From positions 49,158-113,157 of IMG/VR virus record IMGVR_UViG_3300032282_001564: a DNA stretch of 64,000 nt, one strand, 5' to 3'. The stretch is from a virus. The notes under the pieces were generated by a model. It ran no database searches. It saw only the letters and a list, made by a program, of their open reading frames with translations, and was not told where the DNA came from. A program made the position numbers and the translations under genes. Shown piece by piece: positions 55,690-64,000 of this stretch (its first letter is position 1; every line of letters starts with the position of its first letter).

Positions 55690-55961
55690 GAGTGATCTCT
55701 ATTTTTCCATGGGCGATTAGTATCGCGGGGCTTAAAGTCAGTGCGTTCACGCTTAGGAGTACGCCATTGATCCCAAGGTTCACGACCTTTGGTCATTTTA
55801 ATGAACTCGCCATAAGGGCCACGTTCATTGTACAAGTGCTTCTCGTCGTATGGATATCCATAGTCACGGCAGAATTGGTGGTACACTTCCAAATCTTCAA
55901 AGATTTGCTCTACCTCTGGTTTCAGACGAAGGTACTTGTTCAGCCATTCAGGTTTGGCCAT
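55686..55961 (-). CDS. Small charged protein, unknown function
   Basis: A 91-residue soluble protein rich in Arg, Lys, Asp and Trp (EVYHQFCRDYGYPYDEK and KGREPWDQWRTPKRERT). No motif is recognised. It overlaps the downstream gene by four bases. Confidence 0.55.
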   Translation of the reverse strand: MAKPEWLNKYLRLKPEVEQIFEDLEVYHQFCRDYGYPYDEKHLYNERGPYGEFIKMTKGREPWDQWRTPKRERTDFKPRDTNRPWKNRDHS

Positions 55962-55976
55962 GATTTACTTCTCCTA

Positions 55977-56441
55977 TTAAATTACGATTGAATGTGTTGG
56001 ACGGGTGAGGTTATAAGAAATTGAGCATCCGTTTTCACCGTCCTCAGATACATCAATTGTTACTGCACGATTAGGGTAACGTGCGGCAATTTGTACGTAC
56101 AAGTCGTCAGCGATCATTTCACAGGACTTGTAGTTTAATTCTAAAACTCGATTTTCATTATAGGGACCGGTCCCACTGTAAAGGTTCTCGAGCCAGCGTT
56201 TGAATTGGATGAATTCGATATCTCTGTCATTATGGAAGACATCGATCCACACGCGGAAATGGAAAATGTGGCGATGAGGAGTAGCAAGAAAACTAACATC
56301 GTATTCATCACCTGTTGCCAGTAACGGATCGTTAGCGGCCGCCGGATAGCAGTGAATACCTTCTTTGCTAAACGTGACCCAGATTTGGCGTTGTGCCGCT
56401 TGTTGGATACGTTCAATTTTATCTCGTTGCTCTTGGTTCAT
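55977..56441 (-). CDS. Tunnel-fold (QueD/PTPS)-like protein
   Basis: A 154-residue protein. EGIHCYPAAANDPLLATG is followed by PHRHIFHFRVWIDVFHNDRD, an H-x-H and H element reminiscent of the pterin/zinc site, and LNYKSCEMIADDLYVQIAAR plus VSEDGENGCSISY follows the T-S/C-E...E order of QueD/PTPS proteins. A true QueD is at 45058, so this could be a tailoring enzyme in the same pathway. Assignment rests on motif order. Confidence 0.45.
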   Translation of the reverse strand: MNQEQRDKIERIQQAAQRQIWVTFSKEGIHCYPAAANDPLLATGDEYDVSFLATPHRHIFHFRVWIDVFHNDRDIEFIQFKRWLENLYSGTGPYNENRVLELNYKSCEMIADDLYVQIAARYPNRAVTIDVSEDGENGCSISYNLTRPTHSIVI

Positions 56442-56953
56442 TTGATGACTTCATCTTGTGTATATTTTGACCAATCCGTAAAAACTTTACGGTCCCTTAA
56501 TTCGTGTACGCTGTGACACCACACACCTGGATTTGTTTTAGCAAAGTCTGTGTCGTCTAGCTTAATTGTAGCATTATATCCTAGCATTTGTATATAGGGC
56601 AATTTAACCGAAATCATCGGAATAAAGTTGTTATATTCAACCAAACAGCCTTCAACTAATCCTTCAACAGCCTTAACATCTAGGTCAAGGGTACATAAGA
56701 ATCCGGCTTGTAATGCTTCTTGGATCATTAACTCCCATTGCTTCCATGTTTCGGCATCGTTAACTTCTGGATTGGGGAAACTTTGGTTAGCACCAAAATA
56801 GATATGACTACATTTATGATCTTTGGCTAGGTTCACAATGATCTGCTCATTCTGAATACCAATAACAAAAAGTGTTTTGTGTCCGTATGCAGGACTGTGT
56901 TCTACTTCACGTCCTGTAAAGAAATCTATTTGATTATGTCCGTCTCTGTTCAT
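56438..56953 (-). CDS. Protein of unknown function near DpdA-like gene
   Basis: A 171-residue protein. TLFVIGIQNEQIIVNLAKDH, HIYFGANQSFPNPEV, and MISVKLPYIQMLGYNATIK give a Rossmann-like alternating pattern. Close coupling to the tunnel-fold and DpdA-like genes suggests a role in DNA modification. No catalytic motif is identified. Confidence 0.55.
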   Translation of the reverse strand: MNRDGHNQIDFFTGREVEHSPAYGHKTLFVIGIQNEQIIVNLAKDHKCSHIYFGANQSFPNPEVNDAETWKQWELMIQEALQAGFLCTLDLDVKAVEGLVEGCLVEYNNFIPMISVKLPYIQMLGYNATIKLDDTDFAKTNPGVWCHSVHELRDRKVFTDWSKYTQDEVIK

Positions 56954-57146
56954 TGCTTCTCTCAGTTATATTAGATTTAATTATAGCAATTTCGTCTTTA
57001 ATATGCAACTTTTGTTTTTTCAAATCTTCAAGTTGAAAGTCGCTAAACAAACCCGTTTTTTCTAAACCGTCAATTCGTTTGTTTAATCTATGATGCTCTT
57101 CTTCGAGATGTTTTAAATGGTTAGAAAGGTGAGTGAGGTCTGACAT
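56934..57146 (-). CDS. DUF465-like helical protein
   Basis: A 70-residue helical hairpin protein. HLKHLEEEHHRLNKRIDGLE and LEDLKKQKLHIKDEIAIIKS match the YdcH/DUF465 pattern. It overlaps the gene behind by 20 bases. Function of the family is unknown. Confidence 0.75.
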   Translation of the reverse strand: MSDLTHLSNHLKHLEEEHHRLNKRIDGLEKTGLFSDFQLEDLKKQKLHIKDEIAIIKSNITERSNEQRRT

Positions 57147-58748
57147 TTATTCTCCTAGGTGTTCAAGTTTTTCTTCATCAAAATCGGATTCTTCTGTTTG
57201 TTCTTCGTCAGCAACTTCAAACAAAGCATCAAACATTGTTTGACTGTTAAATGCTTTCTTACCTTTGAATCCGCGAGTGCCTACAATTTCCATCCAATAG
57301 TATTTGTAGTATTCAATGATGGCCATTGAATCTTCTTTGGTAGGAGCGGCAAATATTGCTTCAACTGCATCTTCAAACTTGACAAAGTCGCCGGTGCTAC
57401 GTTGCATCATTGCTGGGCGGGTGCCTGAATCAAAACGTCTATTTGCTTCTTGTACTGCTGTAATATGCATCCAGACATTGTGTCCCATTAAGAGAGCATA
57501 GCTAAAACTATCCCAAGATGTTTTACCCCATTTGCCGTTTTTATTAACGTCGGGCAATAGATCATACATTTCAGGATCTTTAAAGTTTTCTTCTGTAAGT
57601 ACAACACCAGACTTAGGTACGCCGGGCCTGTAAATACAAATATCTTTCATTTGTAACAAATCGCTAATAGGACTATCTTCCCATCGGGGGTATATTCCAT
57701 CTGCCACGACTCCTTGACTCCACTTGCGAGTGTCAACTGCGTAGGCTTTATTGTCAGCCGATGGAGCCATACGGTAACTCCATTTATCACCATCGGGGAA
57801 TACGTTTTCAAAGTAAACTTGCCCGTTAGCGGTGGCCAAAAAAGGGCTGGCACAATCGAAACTGATTGTAAATTGGGGATTGACATATTTCCTCACCATA
57901 CGTTGTATAACTGTAAGTAATACTGCCCATTCTAATTTGCTTGTACCCAAGAAGTGCATCCAATCGTGTACGCCTTCTTGTAGTAAGTTATCATACTTTA
58001 ATGTGATCAATCGTTTAAGAATTAACTCAACGTCACACATATTCTGCCCACCCATTGACCAACCGTTAAAGTGTGTGTCCGGATAAACTGTAGGATCGCA
58101 ATAGTGTTTCATTGTTTGATACCATTCTTCGGCATCTTTATGATTAGCACCTTGTAACACGTTTAGTACTTTCATGCCGCCATTTTTAACTCCTTTGCGA
58201 TTCTTCATATAAAAATCGTTGTTAAACTTTGTAGCGTCTACTGCTTCTTTAAGTGTACTAATACCGCATTTTTCGCTGGCATTCTTATCGTGAATAACCC
58301 ACGTCGGAATATCAAGAGTCATGCCATATTCAGCAATGCCGTCAAGCCAAGCTAAAACTTGTTCGCGTTTTTTCTGAGCTTTCGGGCATCCTGAACCAGC
58401 TTTCCAATCTCCTTCCCATAGCCCTTTGGCAATCTGGAATCCACCAGAGTCGCCTAAGACTAGTGTGTTGGGATCTCGATTTCGAACCATGTCCTCGGAC
58501 CAATCTTGTTTGGTCAAGTCCAGGTTAGCATGGCCGCCGGAGTAAAGCGACCATTTATATGGGAACAGGGCTTGGTGTGCATTAAGCCAATTCATCTGTT
58601 CCATATCCGTTATACCCTGCGGAAAACGTGCAGGGTCTACATATTCTTCGTTACGTTGTTTGCCTACAAAGGTAGCATAGAAGCCGCTAATAGCCGGCAA
58701 AAATATTGCATAGTCGTTTTGTTTAGCAGTTAAGTTATCTTGGGTCAT
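57147..58748 (-). CDS. dpdA: DpdA-like 7-deazaguanine transglycosylase
   Basis: A 533-residue protein of the tRNA-guanine transglycosylase superfamily. LGDSGGFQIAKG (about residues 100-111) is the substrate-binding motif, HFNGWSMGGQNMCDVE the loop near the base, and TISFDCASPF carries an Asp at the nucleophile position. Such DpdA proteins exchange guanine in DNA for a 7-deazaguanine. With FolE, QueD and QueE encoded nearby, the phage can make the base. C-terminal DFDEEKLEHLGE is an acidic tail. Confidence 0.85.
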   Translation of the reverse strand: MTQDNLTAKQNDYAIFLPAISGFYATFVGKQRNEEYVDPARFPQGITDMEQMNWLNAHQALFPYKWSLYSGGHANLDLTKQDWSEDMVRNRDPNTLVLGDSGGFQIAKGLWEGDWKAGSGCPKAQKKREQVLAWLDGIAEYGMTLDIPTWVIHDKNASEKCGISTLKEAVDATKFNNDFYMKNRKGVKNGGMKVLNVLQGANHKDAEEWYQTMKHYCDPTVYPDTHFNGWSMGGQNMCDVELILKRLITLKYDNLLQEGVHDWMHFLGTSKLEWAVLLTVIQRMVRKYVNPQFTISFDCASPFLATANGQVYFENVFPDGDKWSYRMAPSADNKAYAVDTRKWSQGVVADGIYPRWEDSPISDLLQMKDICIYRPGVPKSGVVLTEENFKDPEMYDLLPDVNKNGKWGKTSWDSFSYALLMGHNVWMHITAVQEANRRFDSGTRPAMMQRSTGDFVKFEDAVEAIFAAPTKEDSMAIIEYYKYYWMEIVGTRGFKGKKAFNSQTMFDALFEVADEEQTEESDFDEEKLEHLGE

Positions 58749-59353
58749 TTTGAAGTGTTTTGTAACAAGCGATAGTCGTCTGCGTAAACGTTTTTAAGTT
58801 TTTGTTCTAGACTCGGAGTAAGCCGACCACGTATGAAGTTACTAAGTTGATTATTGTCGTAATTAGTTTCTTTACTATTGTCGTCTAGGCCGTCTGTTAC
58901 ATTTAGCAAATGTCCTGTTATAGTAGAAATTGAATCAACCAATGTTTTATGATCAAGTGTAATATACAATCGTTTAACTATATTTGGTATTTCATTTATA
59001 AATACTGTCTGCGGTGCAGTATGATCATCAAACACGATGGTATCAAACAGTAGCCGTTCAACTGCTTCGTTGTAATCTGCAACAAAATGATCACTGCCGT
59101 AATTTTCGCCTAGCACATAAGAACACAAATAAGTGGAAATACCACTTACCCAACGTTCAACTGGATCTCGGAGGACAATAATAACATTTTTATATGTTCC
59201 GTTAGTTAAATTCCAATGAGTCCACCCATTGTCTTTAAGTAAGTTGGTAGTAAATGTACTAGCATTTTTGGGTATGTTTAGATAAAAGTATTCTTTATCA
59301 GGAGATAACATACCCCCACCAATTAAATGTCCGCGTTTGATCAAATTGAACAT
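58745..59353 (-). CDS. Sulfotransferase-family protein
   Basis: A 202-residue protein. LNIPKNASTFTTNLL is the 5'-phosphosulfate loop for PAPS, and VIIVLRDPVERWVSGI is the 3'-phosphate-binding segment. It would move sulfate from PAPS onto a hydroxyl of a sugar or protein. The APS kinase-like gene at 34737 could supply PAPS. It overlaps the DpdA-like gene by four bases. Confidence 0.8.
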   Translation of the reverse strand: MFNLIKRGHLIGGGMLSPDKEYFYLNIPKNASTFTTNLLKDNGWTHWNLTNGTYKNVIIVLRDPVERWVSGISTYLCSYVLGENYGSDHFVADYNEAVERLLFDTIVFDDHTAPQTVFINEIPNIVKRLYITLDHKTLVDSISTITGHLLNVTDGLDDNSKETNYDNNQLSNFIRGRLTPSLEQKLKNVYADDYRLLQNTSK

Positions 59354-60079
59354 TTACTTACTTTGTGCTGGTAACAAATAATGATAAACAGCAAGTCCAG
59401 AGTCCACAGTAATTTCTGCTACACCCTCGTCACTGATCTTAAATGTTTTGTCTCCTGGCAAGCTCAAGATGCTGTTGACTACAGCAACTGGCCAATATAG
59501 TTGTTTGCTAAGACTGCCACCACACCCTGGAGCAAAAGTAAAATTGCCAGCGTGGCTACTATGGTCACCGAAGTAAAACTTCAAATCACCATTTTCAGTC
59601 TTTGTGCTGAATGCAGTAGCATCACTATGTGCCATGCTTTGGAATTTAAGTTTCTGAATACTTTGTGCGGTTGGCACAATACTAACACCCCAGTTAATTT
59701 GTTTTTTCATTACAACATTTTTAAGCTGGTCGTTAATAATAGCCGCACTCATAAAGCGATAGTTATTTTTAAAGTCGCCTGTTTTGTTTTCAAAGTCAAT
59801 ACCACTTGGGTCCGTACCTTGTTTGGTTACTGTAATTTTAGCACTTTCTTTATATTCGGGAATATTAAGAATAGTGTTTAGTCGATCTAGGTTTGGCATA
59901 CCAAATGTGCCAACAAAGTCTGCTACCGGTGCTTTAAATTCTGCATTTAAAATAACAGTTTTAGTCTGTTGATCAAAAGCGTTAATAGTTGTTTCTGTTG
60001 ATGTGCCTGTAATTTTAATTAAGTTAATTACATTCAAGCCATATGTATGTTGTACAATATCTTTTAAGTGGTCAAGCAT
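59354..60079 (-). CDS. 45: DNA polymerase sliding clamp (gp45-like)
   Basis: A 241-residue protein of T4 gp45 size, a trimeric clamp that tethers the polymerase and also activates late transcription. KTVILNAEFKAPVADFVGTF is the typical strand region, and GVSIVPTAQSIQKLKFQ the middle domain. Its own promoter is upstream. It lies near gp43 as in other T4-like genomes. Confidence 0.85.
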   Translation of the reverse strand: MLDHLKDIVQHTYGLNVINLIKITGTSTETTINAFDQQTKTVILNAEFKAPVADFVGTFGMPNLDRLNTILNIPEYKESAKITVTKQGTDPSGIDFENKTGDFKNNYRFMSAAIINDQLKNVVMKKQINWGVSIVPTAQSIQKLKFQSMAHSDATAFSTKTENGDLKFYFGDHSSHAGNFTFAPGCGGSLSKQLYWPVAVVNSILSLPGDKTFKISDEGVAEITVDSGLAVYHYLLPAQSK

Positions 60080-60102
60080 TTGTGTTCTCCGTAAGTGTTG
60101 TT

Positions 60103-60131
60103 AGTGTATAGGTATATTTAGAATTTGTCAA
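60103..60131 (-). promoter_or_regulatory. Sigma70-type promoter for the clamp gene
   Basis: Reverse strand TTGACA (60131-60126), 17-base spacer and TACACT (60108-60103). The -35 overlaps the stop of the methyltransferase gene. CGGAG precedes the gp45 ATG. Confidence 0.75.
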
Positions 60132-61063
60132 TAGTTGTATCTTTTTATTTCGCCCAATGTTTGATGTGCTTTTGGTGTTTCAAGCATACCAGGTTTTTTA
60201 ACTTCAAGCCAGCTAATAGCCTGCTCACGTGCTTGGTCGCTAATAACTTCAAGTCCTAAACTTTCACATAAAGGTATCAACATACTCTTTGGCATGTATG
60301 TCATAAAGAAGTTCTCGGTATATCCGGCACCTGCTGGTCTATCACCATCGTTGTAGCTAAACAAAAACACACCGCCAGGGCGTAATAATTCTTTGGCGTG
60401 TTTAAGATATTCTTTTATTGTATCCAAACTTCTATAATTTAAAAAGTTCCAACACAATATAAAACTAAATTGGTTCTTTGGTAGTATACTTAGATCATGA
60501 TCTGGGGTTAGGTACACTCGTATTCTACGTTGATATTCTTCAGGGAAATCTTTAATAGCACTATCAGTAAATTCTCTGTAGTGGTCAACAATGTATAATG
60601 GGTCGGCACTAACCATGTGCTGTGTTAATTCTCCGTCCCTGCACCCAATTTCCAATGCTGGATATTGCCAACTTGTATAAAGCCTAATGCGGGTTACAAT
60701 CTCATCATAAATTTCATCACTTAACGGCAATACTCGAATTGTACGTATTTTTTCTACAGCATCGTACTTTAATTCTAGTTTATAGTTGTCACTAAAGAAT
60801 TTTTGCCCTTCAACAGATATGTATTCGTTAATGCTGTCTAATAATGATTTGTATAATTCGGTATTGTAACAAAGATTATCTTTGAGATTATTTAGATCAC
60901 TAGCAAGGCTGTGTACGTTATCTGTAAAGGTACTTGGAGTAGTACTGCCACGTATAGCGTATAAATTGTTTTGTAAAATATCGACGTCGGTTGTAATGGC
61001 ATTTGTGTTATATGCCTCTTGTAACCTATCTCGAAGTTGAACAATTTCGCTAAACTTTATCAT
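60128..61063 (-). CDS. Class I SAM-dependent methyltransferase-like protein
   Basis: A 311-residue protein. The N-terminal half is helical. ALEIGCRDGELTQHMVS is the SAM-binding G-x-G region (about residue 155), followed by LYIVDHYREF and SFILCWNFLNYRSLDTIKEY and HAKELLRPGGVFLFSYNDGD, the typical post-I motifs. The acceptor is unknown. It lies between gp43 and gp45, with a four-base overlap with gp43. Confidence 0.75.
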   Translation of the reverse strand: MIKFSEIVQLRDRLQEAYNTNAITTDVDILQNNLYAIRGSTTPSTFTDNVHSLASDLNNLKDNLCYNTELYKSLLDSINEYISVEGQKFFSDNYKLELKYDAVEKIRTIRVLPLSDEIYDEIVTRIRLYTSWQYPALEIGCRDGELTQHMVSADPLYIVDHYREFTDSAIKDFPEEYQRRIRVYLTPDHDLSILPKNQFSFILCWNFLNYRSLDTIKEYLKHAKELLRPGGVFLFSYNDGDRPAGAGYTENFFMTYMPKSMLIPLCESLGLEVISDQAREQAISWLEVKKPGMLETPKAHQTLGEIKRYNY

Positions 61064-63720
61064 TCGAATGTAAACAAATCATCAAAGGTTGTTTTAATAT
61101 CTGTGCTTTCGGCAATACGCCACTCTAGTACACCTAATAAGTTCTCTACCTTTTGATCTACAATAGTCATTTCCATACTTGAATCATCAAACGGCAACTC
61201 TTTGAACCACTGCGGAATATGAGTTTCATCTGTTGGGTAACCCACGGATGTATATCCCACTGGATTGTCTTTGAGTTTACATACAACAGTTTTCATACCG
61301 TCTACAATAGTTGTAGAATAGTTGTCACCATGCATACGTTTTAGGTTATTCCAGTTCATCGCGGCACGAACGTGCCCGGGCATGTTGGCTCGACCTAGTC
61401 TAGCTTCTTCTGCTGAGTACTTGGTCAAGTTGTTTACACGCTTAGGTGTACCTTTTTCCCAAGCCGGGCGTTCAGCAAACAGCAATTTAAAATCTTTAAC
61501 CTTGGCAATAATGTGTTCTTTTTCTTTGCCAGTTAATACGTCTAGTAGAATATCACTTAAGAAGTCTTGTACTACTTTAGGTGTATCCGACCGCTTCAAG
61601 TCAAGACCCATGGCTTTAACTTTACCTGGCTTGCCGTGTGTATCTAAACGCACACCTTCCATATCAAAGATTAGTACAGCATAGCGTTTTTTCTTAATAA
61701 ACAAACCTTTGGCCGCAATAAGTTCGCGACCTGCTTTAATAATAGCACCCATGTCACGTGGACAATGGCAAGCACGTTCCATAAACGCAGGGAAGCTATC
61801 ATTTACAGAGTCGGCAATAGTGTCATATAGTTGTACACAGATTTCTCTGTTCCACTCCATTGAGCCTTTGTCTACTTCCTCTTTGATTTGCGGCCAGGCT
61901 GAGAAATAGACCGAGTCCGTGTCCCCGTAGATGATAGCGTCGCCGACATGGTTATACTCCCCCGTAATCGCTTCGTTGACATGACTGTCCATGTGCTTCG
62001 CGATGATACGCCCAGTGAGCGTAGTCGACTGGCCAATGCGTTGATCGAAGAAGCGACACCCCGGGTTAAGGATCGCGCCGTATAGCGAATTGAGGTTAAT
62101 TTTCTTAACGAGTTGCCTTTTATCCCAGAACGCTTGATCTTCCTTAGATGTTGCGGCTTTCTTTTTAGCTTGCATTTCTTTTCGTTCTGCATACCACCTT
62201 TCTAGCAGTCCGGGAATAATACCCTTCATGTCGAATCTAAATATTGTACCATTGGCACTTAATGTCCAAGGTTGATTACTATCGAATATTAGCCTCCACA
62301 CGTCTTTGGCGCTCATAACATCACTAGTACCGTCTTGCCAGTCTAGTGTTATTTCTGTTCCGGGCTCCATATTCATTACTGCTTGATACTCTAATGTACC
62401 AAACATATTTTCCCACGCATCAGCAAATGATGAACCAGCGGCCATCTTTTCCTTAATGTAGTGGTCGGTCATTATCGTCCGGAGTTGCCCGACGATTGTT
62501 TCCGGTCCCATGTTGAGGGCTCTAATAGCCGAGGGATAGAGCGAGTTGATATCGATTGCTCCGATGTACTCGTGAACCCCCCTTTTGGGATAAGCAACAT
62601 AGGCACCTGCGGCTTGAGTTTCTCCTTGATCATCTCTACTTCTCCTGTTTGGAACTATCATATTACGAGAATGAGCTTCATTGATAATAGCTTGTTCTGT
62701 AACAGCAACCGCACCCATTGTGGTTGGCAACAAAACAGTATTGTCATGAGCCAGTTCATTAGCTAGATCTAAGAAACGTAATTTCTTATCTAATCTAGCC
62801 AACAACATAGTATCCTGTCTATTGTAATCAATAAACTTTGGAAAATCTTTATTATAAAGTTGATCTAATGTACCTTCGTACTGTAACTTACGTTCATCAA
62901 GTTCGTATTCGCCAATGGCGTCCAAACTATAACTATGACGTTCTTCGTATGTGTATTTGCGATACAGTTGCATATAGTCCATATGCACACGACCAATTAA
63001 GTCAAACGTCAAGTTCTCTGCACCAAAGCGTTCAAAGGTACGTTGTTTTGGATATTGTCCCCACAGGCATAGACGTCGTGTATCGTCTTTGGACAGCACA
63101 CGGTGTACCCGCATGGTTACATACGGAATATCGAAGCCTTCTGAGTTCCAACCACTTAAAATATCTGCATCTTGTATCAAGTCCAAAAACGTGTCAAGCA
63201 TATCCTCTTCACGTTCAAATAGGAAACAGTTATCGTATTGTTTACAAATTTCGTCAGCAGTCTCCCAACTATAACTCTTAGGTGGAACCACCATAGTTAC
63301 AAGTTTATCCATCCAGTCTAGGTAAACTGAAATAGCAGTAATGGGATTGAATGGATCTTCGGGTTTACTAAAACCTCTAAGTGGATCAAAGTCCACCTCA
63401 ATGTCGAAGAAAGCTGTTTGTAGTTTGGGAGATTCTACACCTAAGTAATTGTCTTCAAGGCAACGGAAGATAGGATTAATATCCGACTCCCAAAGTCGTT
63501 TGTTTGAATTGACTTTTACTTCTTTGTGGAACTCTTTTGAATTGCGTGTAGTGAATCGGGTAACAGGCGTATCGTAAATGGTACGATGTTTTCCCCGAGG
63601 GTCATCATAGTAAAATGTGTAGTTAGCTGGATACTCGCGATAAACACGTTCTCCATTAACACGTTCTACTACATGAATACGATCTTTGTCTCTGTCAAAC
63701 AGAGCGTCAATATAACTCAT
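61060..63720 (-). CDS. 43: DNA polymerase, family B (gp43-like)
   Basis: An 886-residue replicative polymerase (T4 gp43 is 898). AFFDIEVDFDP (D106, E108) is exonuclease motif I; AIDINSLYPSAIR is polymerase motif A, KKINLNSLYGAIL motif B, YGDTDSVYF motif C with the catalytic Asp pair. ATG 63720 with GGAGAGA upstream is chosen over an ORF start at 63753. Two GC-rich patches (about 61880-62130 and 62470-62590) cover motifs A, B and C. All motifs are intact. Confidence 0.95.
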   Translation of the reverse strand: MSYIDALFDRDKDRIHVVERVNGERVYREYPANYTFYYDDPRGKHRTIYDTPVTRFTTRNSKEFHKEVKVNSNKRLWESDINPIFRCLEDNYLGVESPKLQTAFFDIEVDFDPLRGFSKPEDPFNPITAISVYLDWMDKLVTMVVPPKSYSWETADEICKQYDNCFLFEREEDMLDTFLDLIQDADILSGWNSEGFDIPYVTMRVHRVLSKDDTRRLCLWGQYPKQRTFERFGAENLTFDLIGRVHMDYMQLYRKYTYEERHSYSLDAIGEYELDERKLQYEGTLDQLYNKDFPKFIDYNRQDTMLLARLDKKLRFLDLANELAHDNTVLLPTTMGAVAVTEQAIINEAHSRNMIVPNRRSRDDQGETQAAGAYVAYPKRGVHEYIGAIDINSLYPSAIRALNMGPETIVGQLRTIMTDHYIKEKMAAGSSFADAWENMFGTLEYQAVMNMEPGTEITLDWQDGTSDVMSAKDVWRLIFDSNQPWTLSANGTIFRFDMKGIIPGLLERWYAERKEMQAKKKAATSKEDQAFWDKRQLVKKINLNSLYGAILNPGCRFFDQRIGQSTTLTGRIIAKHMDSHVNEAITGEYNHVGDAIIYGDTDSVYFSAWPQIKEEVDKGSMEWNREICVQLYDTIADSVNDSFPAFMERACHCPRDMGAIIKAGRELIAAKGLFIKKKRYAVLIFDMEGVRLDTHGKPGKVKAMGLDLKRSDTPKVVQDFLSDILLDVLTGKEKEHIIAKVKDFKLLFAERPAWEKGTPKRVNNLTKYSAEEARLGRANMPGHVRAAMNWNNLKRMHGDNYSTTIVDGMKTVVCKLKDNPVGYTSVGYPTDETHIPQWFKELPFDDSSMEMTIVDQKVENLLGVLEWRIAESTDIKTTFDDLFTFE

Positions 63721-63786
63721 TTCTCTCCTTTGTGCGACTTTGAGCTCACACACACTCTACCTGTCCTTAAGTGGACGAACCTATAC

Positions 63787-63815
63787 ATTATACTAATTAA
63801 TTATCATTCTAGCAA
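63787..63815 (-). promoter_or_regulatory. Promoter for gene 43
   Basis: Reverse strand TTGCTA (63815-63810), 17-base spacer, TATAAT (63792-63787). The -35 and spacer lie inside the end of the upstream partial gene. Confidence 0.65.
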
Positions 63816-64000
63816 GAGCTATTAGATCAATTGTGCTCAGAAGCAAATAATTTGCTACCATACCAAAGGATCCTCTGGTCCAAGCGGCCCAGCAATAAAT
63901 TATGCATCCAGTAATCCAAAACGGATACATAAGTACCAGTGGTGGATTAGGTACTGTAAGCATCATAGCCACACTACAGCCGATGCTTAGGCACCATGCA
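63793..64000 (-). CDS. Membrane protein, C-terminal part (partial)
   Basis: The reverse strand is open from the window edge to TAG at 63795-63793. It encodes a hydrophobic protein with about three membrane helices (SIGCSVAMMLTVP, VLMYPFWITGCIIYCWAAWT, ANYLLLSTIDLIALARM) and a short R-G-S-F-G-M loop. No function can be given from this fragment. The 3' end contains the gp43 promoter. Confidence 0.7.
   Translation of the reverse strand, partial: AWCLSIGCSVAMMLTVPNPPLVLMYPFWITGCIIYCWAAWTRGSFGMVANYLLLSTIDLIALARMIIN

Noticed and set aside
1-64000. tRNA genes, CRISPR arrays, insertion sequences, integrase or att sites
   Set aside because: All gaps are short and none folds as a tRNA; no spaced direct repeats or transposase/integrase motifs were seen.

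Overview
This window is a 64 kb piece of a T4-like myovirus genome, probably from an aquatic phage. The evidence is a family-B DNA polymerase close to gp43, a sliding clamp (gp45), a T4 RNase H-like 5'-3' exonuclease, phage-type DHFR and thymidylate synthase, tail-fibre genes, MazG, and very tight packing with ATGA stop/start overlaps. No photosynthesis gene is seen, so cyanobacterial infection is not supported. A histone H1-like protein and a small host-type periplasmic protein suggest a proteobacterial host, but this is inference. DNA is AT-rich. No tRNA, CRISPR array or insertion sequence was seen.

Layout. Bases 1-3.6 kb (+): end of a tail-fibre/collar gene, a 2OG-Fe(II) oxygenase and two fibre-like proteins. 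3.6-18.7 kb (+): one long operon behind a strong promoter, with GT-A-like glycosyltransferases, six radical SAM proteins, a GT-B-like protein, an SGNH hydrolase, a 33-residue basic peptide and a flavin-dependent halogenase. 18.7-25.7 kb (+): short transcription units with own promoters: a SleB-like cell-wall hydrolase; a three-gene module (DGQHR/ParB-like, EHVIP protein, PD-(D/E)XK-like protein) ending at a terminator; a MoxR ATPase and a DUF2201/VWA metallopeptidase-like partner. Four promoters here share a spacer motif next to the -10 box. 25.7-31.8 kb (+): small unknowns, DHFR, thymidylate synthase, a sugar-nucleotide epimerase and a DegT aminotransferase. 31.8-34.6 kb: a divergent pair of glycosyltransferase-like genes whose start codons overlap. 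34.6-64 kb (-): a continuous reverse-strand block with an APS kinase/nucleotidyltransferase fusion, carbamoyltransferase, three SGNH paralogues, exonuclease, 7-deazaguanine genes (QueE, QueD, FolE, DpdA-like transglycosylase), GalE, two CDGSH-type iron-sulfur peptides, Bax inhibitor-1-like protein, sulfotransferase, gp45, a methyltransferase and gp43.

Together, the sugar, sulfate, carbamoyl, hydroxyl and halogen chemistry beside fibre genes suggests decoration of the virion, a host surface molecule or a small peptide. FolE-QueD-QueE-DpdA should place a 7-deazaguanine derivative into phage DNA as protection from restriction; no QueC is in the window. Twelve genes too short for a normal ORF cut-off, many of them membrane microproteins, are included because they sit in the overlap chain. 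The most promising undescribed systems are the radical SAM/halogenase operon at 6.7-18.7 kb and the nuclease-like module at 19.3-22.0 kb.
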